DNA from: Chloracidobacterium sp.
GTDB taxonomy: Bacteria; Acidobacteriota; Blastocatellia; Pyrinomonadales; Pyrinomonadaceae
Direction: 5' to 3'
NCBI GenBank assembly: GCA_016716305.1
Contig: JADJWP010000002.1
Location: forward strand, 434,001 to 498,000
Length of the DNA: 64,000 bases
Shown here: positions 35,058 to 41,778 of the stretch, one piece after another
Layout of the letters: every line of letters starts with the position of its first letter
Position numbering within the stretch: position 1 is the stretch's first letter
Notes under the pieces: model-generated
Database searches by the model: none
What the model saw: only the letters and a program-made list of their open reading frames with translations
What the model was told of the DNA's origin: nothing
Translations under genes and position numbers: made by a program

Positions 35058-35750
35058 ATCGCTAGAAGATTTGGTGGAAGGAGTCAGAGGCCGCGATTTC
35101 GCGAGCCGCTTCACCGTACGAACGAACGAATTAGGGTTCCTTCGGTGCGGGTCGTGACGGAAGATGGCGAAGCATTTGGCGTGATGGATACGCGTGACGC
35201 TATCCAAAAGGCACGTGAAATGGGACTTGATCTTGTAGAGATCGCCCCGAATGCGAAACCGCCGGTATGTAAGATCATCGATTACGGTAAGTTTCTTTAC
35301 GAACAAAAGAAAAAGGCCCATGAAGCGAAGAAAAAACAGGTAACTGTTCAGGTCAAAGAGATCAAATTTCGCCCGGGCACCGACGATCACGATTACGACT
35401 ACCGGATGAAGCATGCTCGGGAATGGCTTGAGGGCGGCGACAAGGTGAGAGCAGCCATCGCATTTCGCGGACGTGAAATGACACACCGCGAGCTTGGAGC
35501 AAAGATACTGAAAAAGCTGACCGAGGACCTTATCGACCTTGCCGAGGTTGAGGTCTTTCCGAAGATGGAAGGCTATCAGATGTTCACGATCTTTGTACCC
35601 AAGAAAACGAAGGTCGCAGAAAAGAAACCGTCTGCCGATAAGGCGGCGAAGAAGGATGAAAAGCCTGCGAAACCCGAAAGGAGCTCTGATAAGCCGGCGA
35701 CGGCTGAGGTCCAATCGGAAGTTGCCAAGGACGACGACGAGATTTTCTAA
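35058..35750 (+). CDS. infC: Translation initiation factor IF-3, starting at ATC
   Basis: IF3 keeps ribosomal subunits apart and checks start codons. A typical IF3 N-terminus can be read only if translation starts at ATC 35058: IARRFGGRSQRPRFREPLHR, continuing through TNERIRVPSVRVV into the usual body. A perfect AGGAGG lies at 35047-35052, five bases before this ATC. A rare AUU/AUC/AUA start is characteristic of infC because IF3 rejects it, giving self-repression. The body shows EMGLDLVEIAPNAKPPVCKI and EIKFRPGTDDHDY; the Lys/Ala/Glu-rich tail is extended. The product is 230 residues. Starting at GTG 35145 would remove about 29 conserved residues. Confidence 0.93.
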   Translation: MARRFGGRSQRPRFREPLHRTNERIRVPSVRVVTEDGEAFGVMDTRDAIQKAREMGLDLVEIAPNAKPPVCKIIDYGKFLYEQKKKAHEAKKKQVTVQVKEIKFRPGTDDHDYDYRMKHAREWLEGGDKVRAAIAFRGREMTHRELGAKILKKLTEDLIDLAEVEVFPKMEGYQMFTIFVPKKTKVAEKKPSADKAAKKDEKPAKPERSSDKPATAEVQSEVAKDDDEIF

Positions 35751-35768
35751 AAACGGACCAACCGTACT

Positions 35769-36662
35769 ATGTTCGTGAGATTCGCCAAAACCCTAATTCT
35801 AATCGCTGTAGTTGCAGTCGTGTCCTTCGGTCAGGCGGCCGGTGTAAAGTCTGGCTTTGATGCAAAGGACTATACCGCGCTGATCGAACGCATAGCATCC
35901 GGTGCAAACTCTGAAGAGCGCGGTGCGGCGATAAAGGCCGAGCTATCAGCAATCAAGGTCCGCGTCTCAACCGAGGGATTCTCACGAAAAACGCGTGACG
36001 GTGCAACCGTCCGAGGAAACAATATCTTCGGTGAAGTCTCAAATCCGCGTGCGAAACGGACAGTGATGATCGGTGCACATTACGACCGCGTTGCCGCCGG
36101 AAAAGGTGCGGTCGACAACGCCTCGGGATCGGCTGCTGTCCTGATGCTTTTACGGGCATTCCGGGATAGTCCGTTAAAGGACACCAATTTGCAGGCGGCA
36201 TTTTGGGATCACGAGGAACAGGGGCTTCACGGTTCAAGGATATTCGTTGAAAACAGAAAAGATGCCGGGCTGCCGGCCGTTTACATAAATTTCGATGTTT
36301 ATGGTTACGGAGATACGCTTTGGCTATGGTCGGAAGGCGAACCATCAGCCTTCGTCCGGTCTTTATTGGATTCGTCAGCCGCATCAAAATTCAATGCCGT
36401 CCATGGAAGCGTATATCCCCCGAGCGACCATTTGAGTTTTAAGGCCGGTGGTGTTGAAACCTATTCATTCAGCCTGCTTTCGGCCGACGAAGTAAGCGGG
36501 ATCGTTCAACTCTTAGGTGGTGAAGCTCCGGCACCCGGAAAAATGCCAAAAGCGCTTACCACCATACACACTGAAAGCGACACGCTCGATAAGATCGATG
36601 CCGCGGCGGTGGTCCGATCGCTGCCGATCGTTGAGGCCGCAATAAGAATATTAGATAAGTAA
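35769..36662 (+). CDS. Secreted M28 family metallopeptidase within the ribosomal operon
   Basis: A 297-residue exported zinc peptidase. A signal peptide (ending near VVSFGQ) precedes a compact M28 domain with GAHYDRVAAGKG (zinc His and Asp), VDNASGSAAV (bridging Asp), WDHEEQGLHG (Glu pair), NFDVYGYGD and HTESDTLDKID (C-terminal His). All metal and catalytic positions appear intact. It sits 18 bases after infC and 15 bases before rpmI, all on one strand. It should therefore be transcribed with the ribosomal genes, an unexpected partner for IF3, L35 and L20. Confidence 0.9.
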   Translation: MFVRFAKTLILIAVVAVVSFGQAAGVKSGFDAKDYTALIERIASGANSEERGAAIKAELSAIKVRVSTEGFSRKTRDGATVRGNNIFGEVSNPRAKRTVMIGAHYDRVAAGKGAVDNASGSAAVLMLLRAFRDSPLKDTNLQAAFWDHEEQGLHGSRIFVENRKDAGLPAVYINFDVYGYGDTLWLWSEGEPSAFVRSLLDSSAASKFNAVHGSVYPPSDHLSFKAGGVETYSFSLLSADEVSGIVQLLGGEAPAPGKMPKALTTIHTESDTLDKIDAAAVVRSLPIVEAAIRILDK

Positions 36663-36677
36663 CTTTAGGAGAAAGTC

Positions 36678-36881
36678 ATGCCAAAACTGAAAACACACAA
36701 AGGTGCCGCGAAGCGATTTCGCTCGACTGCGTCTGGCAAGTTCAAACGCGGGCATTCGCATGCGCGTCACATCTTGACCAAAAAGACCAACAAACGAAAA
36801 CGCAATCTTGATATCGATACATTGGTATCCGAAGGCGATCAGAAACGCGTCGAAAAGATGCTGCCGTACGGAAGAGATTAA
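36678..36881 (+). CDS. rpmI: 50S ribosomal protein L35 (bL35)
   Basis: Small basic ribosomal protein of 67 residues: MPKLKTHKGAAKRFRSTASG and KRKRNLDIDTLV are diagnostic. A ribosome binding site AGGAG precedes the ATG. It keeps its usual place before rplT, but is separated from infC by a peptidase gene. Confidence 0.97.
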   Translation: MPKLKTHKGAAKRFRSTASGKFKRGHSHARHILTKKTNKRKRNLDIDTLVSEGDQKRVEKMLPYGRD

Positions 36882-36950
36882 TTGAGAATTGAAACCTGAA
36901 AATTGAGAGTTCGTGACGATTTAACATTGTCCATTTTCCATTCTCAATTT
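36882..36950 (+). repeat. Inverted repeat in the rpmI-rplT spacer
   Basis: The 89-base spacer between L35 and L20 carries ATTGAGAAT (36881-36889) and ATTCTCAAT (36942-36950), plus partly repeated AATTGAGA and GACAATG-like words. It could form a long hairpin ahead of the L20 ribosome binding site, or be a dispersed short repeat. Spacers in this operon are usually shorter. Confidence 0.5.
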
Positions 36951-36970
36951 CACGACGGAGGAGTGAATAA

Positions 36971-37348
36971 ATGCCAAGAGCAAAACGTGGGAATAAGCGT
37001 CTCGAGAAACGCAAAAAGATATTAGCCTTAGCCAAAGGCTATCGTGGAACAAAGTCGAAGCTGTACCGTTCGGCTAAAGAATCGGTCGAACGTGCGTTGA
37101 ATTTCGCATACACCGGCCGGAAGCTGAAGAAGCGTGATTTTCGCAAACTGTGGATCGTCCGCATCAACGCAGCATGCCGCTTGAATGACATGAAGTATTC
37201 ACAGTTCATTCATGGATTGAGCCTTGCCGGTATCGAACTCGATCGCAAATCGCTTGCCGATATCGCTGTAAAACAGCCGGAGACGTTCGCGTTGATCGCT
37301 GGACAGGCCAAAGACGCGATCAGCAAGCAACAGCAGGCAGCGGCTTAA
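36971..37348 (+). CDS. rplT: 50S ribosomal protein L20 (bL20)
   Basis: Basic 125-residue ribosomal protein needed for early 50S assembly, and known in other bacteria to repress its own operon. Typical text: MPRAKRGNKRLEKRKKILAL, AKGYRGTKSKLYR, RLNDMKYSQFIHGL and IELDRKSLADIA. A strong GGAGGAG ribosome binding site precedes the ATG. It is last in the thrS-infC-rpmI-rplT unit, followed by a clear terminator. Confidence 0.97.
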   Translation: MPRAKRGNKRLEKRKKILALAKGYRGTKSKLYRSAKESVERALNFAYTGRKLKKRDFRKLWIVRINAACRLNDMKYSQFIHGLSLAGIELDRKSLADIAVKQPETFALIAGQAKDAISKQQQAAA

Positions 37349-37401
37349 AACAATTATAAATTGCCACTTACTCCAGCTAGTGGTCAGCTTTTAACAGAAA
37401 G

Positions 37402-37450
37402 ATAGGCTTTAGCCGAAACTCCGAGTTCTTGGCTAAAGCCTATTTCTTTA
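37402..37450. terminator. Terminator between rplT and kbl
   Basis: Thirteen-base-pair stem ATAGGCTTTAGCC / GGCTAAAGCCTAT with a 16-base loop and TTTCTTT after it. It lies between convergent operons and is flanked by A-rich sequence on the other side, so it can serve both. Confidence 0.85.
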
Positions 37451-37464
37451 TTGAATCATGTCCC

Positions 37465-38670
37465 CTAGCTTAAGCTAGTTGCAATTGATGTAAGTCCTAA
37501 TTCCGCTTTCGCCTCGGCAAACTTCTCAACCGCAAAATCCAGATCTTCCTTTGAATGTGCTGCGGAAACCTGCGTTCTGATCCGAGCCTTGCCTTTCGGT
37601 ACCACCGGGAAAGAGAACGGGATGACATACACGCCCTTTTCGAGCAACGCCTCTGCCATCTTCACAGCCGGCCCGGCCTCGCCAAACATCACGGGCACTA
37701 TCGGATGTTCGCCCGGCAGAACTTCGAGCCCGACTTCCTGGATCTTTTCGCGGAAGTATCGGGTGTTGTCCATCAGCTTGTCGCGGAGTTCGGTCGACCC
37801 GGTGAGCAGGTCGATCGCGGCGATCGATGCGGCGACGATCGGCGGGGCGACGGAGTTTGAGAACAGATACGGACGCGAACGCTGACGCAGCAGTTCGATC
37901 ATCTCTTTTTTGCCGCTCGTGTAGCCGCCGCTGGCTCCACCAAGCGCTTTGCCGAGCGTTCCGGTGATAACGTCGACGCGGTCCATCACATTGTGATGTT
38001 CGTGGACGCCTCGGCCGGTCTTGCCCATAAAGCCGACCGCGTGCGAATCATCGACCATTACAAGAGCGTCGTATTTTTCGGCGAGGTCGCAGATCTCATC
38101 GAGCTTCGCGATGTAACCATCCATCGAGAACACGCCGTCGGTGGCGATCATCTTAAATCTGGCGGACTTCGCCTCCTCAAGCTTCGCCTCCAGGTCGGTC
38201 ATGTCGCTGTTCTTGTAGCGGAATCGCTGAGCTTTGCATAAACGCACGCCGTCGATGATGCTCGCGTGGTTGAGTTCGTCGGAAATTATCGCGTCCTCTT
38301 CGCCAAGCAGCGTCTCGAAAAGGCCTCCGTTGGCGTCAAAACAGCTCGTGTAAAGGATCGTGTCCTCGGTACCGAGAAATTCGCTGATCTTCCTCTCAAG
38401 CTCTTTATGTATCGCCTGCGTTCCGCAGATAAATCGCACACTCGAAAGCCCATAGCCCCATTCATCAAGCGATCGCCTCGCCGCATCAACTATCGCCGGA
38501 TGATCGCTCAGCCCGAGATAGTTGTTCGCGCACATGTTGAGGACCTCACGCCCATTCACATCAATATGCGCATCCTGCGGGCCGTCGATGACGCGTTCGG
38601 ATTTGTAGAGTCCTGCATCGCGGATCTCGTCAATGGTATTTTCTAAGTATTCTTTGAATTTGGCGTACAT
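37465..38670 (-). CDS. kbl: Glycine C-acetyltransferase (2-amino-3-ketobutyrate CoA ligase)
   Basis: PLP enzyme of the alpha-oxoamine synthase family that splits 2-amino-3-ketobutyrate with CoA into glycine and acetyl-CoA, the second step of threonine degradation. The 401-residue protein shows NNYLGLSDHP, GTQAIHKELE, DDSHAVGFMG and the PLP Lys in GTLGKALGGASGG. It is downstream of tdh on the same strand, but separated from it by two unknown small genes. The product pairs functionally with Tdh. Confidence 0.96.
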   Translation of the reverse strand: MYAKFKEYLENTIDEIRDAGLYKSERVIDGPQDAHIDVNGREVLNMCANNYLGLSDHPAIVDAARRSLDEWGYGLSSVRFICGTQAIHKELERKISEFLGTEDTILYTSCFDANGGLFETLLGEEDAIISDELNHASIIDGVRLCKAQRFRYKNSDMTDLEAKLEEAKSARFKMIATDGVFSMDGYIAKLDEICDLAEKYDALVMVDDSHAVGFMGKTGRGVHEHHNVMDRVDVITGTLGKALGGASGGYTSGKKEMIELLRQRSRPYLFSNSVAPPIVAASIAAIDLLTGSTELRDKLMDNTRYFREKIQEVGLEVLPGEHPIVPVMFGEAGPAVKMAEALLEKGVYVIPFSFPVVPKGKARIRTQVSAAHSKEDLDFAVEKFAEAKAELGLTSIATSLS

Positions 38671-38682
38671 ATCGTTCGTACC

Positions 38683-39081
38683 CTAGTTACAGAATTCTAA
38701 AAGCCATTTGGCGTACTTATGGTGCGGAAAGTCTGGCGAGTTCAGAAGCTCTTCTAGCTTAGCTCGACACGCGGCGGGTTCCAGCCCGGCAATTTCGGTC
38801 AAGAAATGAGCAAGGCTGTCGTTGTCATGCCCGTCCTGATAATTCCTATCCAGGGCGTCAAATAGTTCCGGAAGGCACTCTGAACCGCCCAGATAAGCTA
38901 TTGGCTCAGCGAGCAATTCTCGCGTCCAGAAATCATTCTTTTCAGATTTTAGAGCATCGAGAAGCATAGACAAATCTTCTTTGGTAGCAAACGCCTTTAG
39001 CCGCTCATGAGCGTCGAGCACGATACTAACATCTGTTTCAGACCAAATTATCTCAAGTTCATCTTGCAGCGACGTTGGCAT
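38683..39081 (-). CDS. Unknown small helical protein between tdh and kbl
   Basis: I do not recognise this acidic 132-residue protein. Its pattern (LSMLLDALKSEKNDFWTREL, GGSECLPELFDALDRNYQDG) resembles two or three HEAT-like helical pairs, a design common in small immunity or adaptor proteins. No signal or membrane segment. ATG 39081 is used; GTG 39096 or TTG 39126 are also in frame, the last overlapping the preceding gene. It lies 12 bases before kbl on the same strand and is likely co-transcribed. Confidence 0.7.
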   Translation of the reverse strand: MPTSLQDELEIIWSETDVSIVLDAHERLKAFATKEDLSMLLDALKSEKNDFWTRELLAEPIAYLGGSECLPELFDALDRNYQDGHDNDSLAHFLTEIAGLEPAACRAKLEELLNSPDFPHHKYAKWLLEFCN

Positions 39082-39100
39082 TATCGATAGTTTCACGGTT

Positions 39101-39439
39101 TTAGACGTCAGCCTCAAATTGTGCAAAGCGGGCTGGGGTCAACGAAAATCCCGCGACCGAAAGTTTGCGACGGACATCTAATTGAACTCTTGCGAGATCA
39201 ATATCCGAGATTTCAATATCGGAAACTCCTTCATGCCCTAACGCAGCAAGCTGCCGACCAACGTAAAGGAGATAATATTCACCACCATCCACATCGAAGT
39301 TGCCCCAAACAGTTTGAAGACGGGCCTTTTTTGCGGCCTTCAACAGCGGGTGAGTGCCGGTTCCAAGCTGCGATATCTCGGATTCGTCGGAAACCTGATA
39401 CCGCACTCCGTAGAACAAGTATGTCGAATCGGCTCCCAT
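39101..39439 (-). CDS. Unknown small protein between tdh and kbl
   Basis: A 112-residue cytoplasmic protein of unknown function (MGADSTYLFYGVRYQVSDES ... THPLLKAAKKARLQTVWGNF ... EYYLLYVGRQLAALG). The mixture of beta strands and short helices, with conserved-looking aromatic residues, suggests a compact alpha/beta domain. It starts 18 bases after the tdh stop and ends 19 bases before the next small gene. It is therefore embedded in the threonine degradation operon without an evident metabolic role. Confidence 0.7.
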   Translation of the reverse strand: MGADSTYLFYGVRYQVSDESEISQLGTGTHPLLKAAKKARLQTVWGNFDVDGGEYYLLYVGRQLAALGHEGVSDIEISDIDLARVQLDVRRKLSVAGFSLTPARFAQFEADV

Positions 39440-39457
39440 CTTCAGCTACACAGCAGG

Positions 39458-40492
39458 TCAAATCGATTCAAAATCCAGGACCACCTTTCCGCAGTTCCCT
39501 TCCTTGATCGCCTCGAATCCCTGCTCGAAATCCCTATACGAATACCGATGCGTGACTACGGGCGAGATGTCGACTCCGGCGTCGAGGAGGTTGGACATTT
39601 GGTACCAGGTTTCGTACATCTGGCGGCCGTAGATGCCTTTGATGGTGATCATGTTAAAGATGACGGTCTTCCAGTCGATGGCGAACTGCTCGGCCGGGAT
39701 GCCGAGGAAGGCAATCTTGCCGCCGTGGAACATATTGGCAAGCATATCTTTGAACGCGACGGGAACGCCAGACATTTCCATGCCGACGTCGAAACCTTCC
39801 TTCATGCCGAGTTCTTTCTGGACGTCCTTGATCGACGTCTTGCTGACATCGACGGCGCGGGTAACGTGCCCCATTTTCTCGGCAAGCTGGAGCCGGAACG
39901 GGTTTACGTCCGTGATCACAATGTTGCGTGCTCCGGCGTGCTTGGCGACCGCGGCCGCCATTATGCCGATCGGGCCGGCTCCGGTGATGAGCACGTCTTC
40001 GCCGAACACTTCAAACTCGAGTGCGGTATGGACGGCATTGCCAAAGGGGTCAAAGATCGCCGCGACGTCGAGGTCGATGCCCGGCTTGTGCTTCCAGATG
40101 TTCGTGTGCGGCACGGCGATGAACTCCGCAAACCCGCCGTCCATGTTGACGCCTACACCGCGTGTGTTTGCACAAAGGGCACGCTTGCCTGCCATGCAGT
40201 TTCGGCAGCGTCCGCAGACGAGATGGCCCTCGACGCTGACGACATCGCTCGCCTTGAAATCGACCACGTTCGACCCGACATCGACGATCTCGCCGACGAA
40301 CTCATGGCCGATCGTGGTCGGCACATTGATCGTGGCCTGTGCCCAGGCGTCCCAATTGTAAATGTGGAGATCCGTGCCGCAAATGCCGCCGCGCTTTACG
40401 CGGATCATCACGTCGTTTATTCCCATTTCGGGCTCAGCGACATCCTCTATCCAAAGGCCCGGTTCTGCTCTGCTTTTTACGATTGCTTTCAT
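39458..40492 (-). CDS. tdh: L-threonine 3-dehydrogenase
   Basis: NAD-dependent zinc alcohol dehydrogenase family enzyme that oxidises L-threonine to 2-amino-3-ketobutyrate. The 344-residue protein has the catalytic zinc residues in GGICGTDLHIYNW and GHEFVGE, a structural zinc site with four Cys (LVCGRCRNCMAGKRALC), FDPFGNAVHTAL and the NAD motif ITGAGPIGIMAA. ATG 40492 (MKAIVKSR) is the family start; reading to 40528 adds a non-homologous leader. It heads the tdh-orf-orf-kbl unit. Confidence 0.96.
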   Translation of the reverse strand: MKAIVKSRAEPGLWIEDVAEPEMGINDVMIRVKRGGICGTDLHIYNWDAWAQATINVPTTIGHEFVGEIVDVGSNVVDFKASDVVSVEGHLVCGRCRNCMAGKRALCANTRGVGVNMDGGFAEFIAVPHTNIWKHKPGIDLDVAAIFDPFGNAVHTALEFEVFGEDVLITGAGPIGIMAAAVAKHAGARNIVITDVNPFRLQLAEKMGHVTRAVDVSKTSIKDVQKELGMKEGFDVGMEMSGVPVAFKDMLANMFHGGKIAFLGIPAEQFAIDWKTVIFNMITIKGIYGRQMYETWYQMSNLLDAGVDISPVVTHRYSYRDFEQGFEAIKEGNCGKVVLDFESI

Positions 40493-40620
40493 TCGGTTGA
40501 CCGTCGATCTCGAGTTCCAACGGCTCATGATATCAGAGCTCTGTCCCTCGTGCGAAACGGCCGATAAAATTGCAGGCGAAATTGTATTTCCGACCCCTAA
40601 ATCGGTTATCCTTAGTGTTT

Positions 40621-41712
40621 ATGTCTGAGGCCCTCGCAAAAATAGAGCAACTTCGAAGCGAAGCATTCAGTGAGATCGGCCACCTCGCTAATGTCTCTGT
40701 CGATGGAATGTTACTCGCCGACGCCGAATCGCAGCTCCGTGACCTTCTGGATATTCGAATACGGCTTACCGGAAAGAGATCGAGGCTGGTCGAGCTGAAA
40801 AAGTCGATAGGACAGATCGACGAATCTGACCGGTCCGCATTCGCTCAAGCCGTCCAGGCCCTTGAGCGCGACATCGTTTCGGCATTGGAAACCGGTGAAG
40901 CTCGCTTGACCGAACGAATCAATGAATTGAAGATCGAGCGCGAACGCCTCGATGTTACCATTCCGGGCCGGCGTCCGCGGACCGGTCATCTGCACCCGAT
41001 CACGATCCTGCGGCAAAAGATCGAGGACATTTTCGTTTCGATGGGCTACGCGATCGAAGACGACCGCGAGATCGAGACCGACTATTACAATTTCGACGCC
41101 CTGAACATTCCCGATGGCCATCCGGCCCGCGAATCGCAGGACACGTTCTATACGACAGACGGATTTGCACTTCGTTCGCAAACATCGACCGTGCAGATCC
41201 GGGCGATGGAACGCCGCGGCGTGCCGCTGCGTGTGATCGCCCCGGGCCGCGTGTTCCGCCGCGATACGCCGGATATGACGCACGTGCCGATGTTCCATCA
41301 GATCGAAGGCCTTTGTGTAGATAAAGGAATCACGATGGCTCACCTAAAAGGAACGGTGACCGAATGGCTCAAACGGCTCTTCGGTGAGGACACCGTCACG
41401 CGTTTCCGCCCGTCGTACTTCCCTTTCACGGAGCCTTCGGCTGAGTTCGATTTCTCGTGCTTCGTTTGTCACGGTTCGGGCACATCGAACGGCGACCGCT
41501 GCCGTCCGTGCAAGGGCTCGGGCTGGATCGAGCTTGGAGGTTCGGGAATGGTCCATCCGAACGTGCTGCGCGCCGTCGGTGTCGATCCGACCGTCTACTC
41601 GGGATTCGCATTCGGCTTCGGCCTCGAACGGATGGCCGCCCTGATGTACAACATCGACGACATCCGCCATATGTTCGAAAACGATGTGAGGTTCTTGAAG
41701 CAGTTTAAATAA
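40621..41712 (+). CDS. pheS: Phenylalanine-tRNA ligase alpha subunit
   Basis: Catalytic subunit of the alpha2-beta2 enzyme. The 363-residue protein begins with the helical arm (MSEALAKIEQLRSEAF), then the class II core: GRRPRTGHLHPIT, EIETDYYNFDALNIPDGHPA, RSQTSTVQIRAM, RVFRRDTPDMTH and the motif 3 segment GFAFGFGLERMAAL. The zinc-like cluster CFVCHGSGTSNGDRCRPC near residue 280 is a recognised variant feature. ATG 40621 is chosen at the start of the arm. pheT follows after 66 bases. Confidence 0.96.
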   Translation: MSEALAKIEQLRSEAFSEIGHLANVSVDGMLLADAESQLRDLLDIRIRLTGKRSRLVELKKSIGQIDESDRSAFAQAVQALERDIVSALETGEARLTERINELKIERERLDVTIPGRRPRTGHLHPITILRQKIEDIFVSMGYAIEDDREIETDYYNFDALNIPDGHPARESQDTFYTTDGFALRSQTSTVQIRAMERRGVPLRVIAPGRVFRRDTPDMTHVPMFHQIEGLCVDKGITMAHLKGTVTEWLKRLFGEDTVTRFRPSYFPFTEPSAEFDFSCFVCHGSGTSNGDRCRPCKGSGWIELGGSGMVHPNVLRAVGVDPTVYSGFAFGFGLERMAALMYNIDDIRHMFENDVRFLKQFK

Positions 41713-41778
41713 CGGAACGCCGGCAGCTTGCCGGCCAGTAAACTTTCCAGATTCGCCGGCATGGTGTCGGCGCTCCAT

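Noticed and set aside
39314..40567. Plus-strand open frame of 417 codons
   Set aside because: Antisense to tdh, whose zinc and NAD motifs are unambiguous; a by-product of codon bias.
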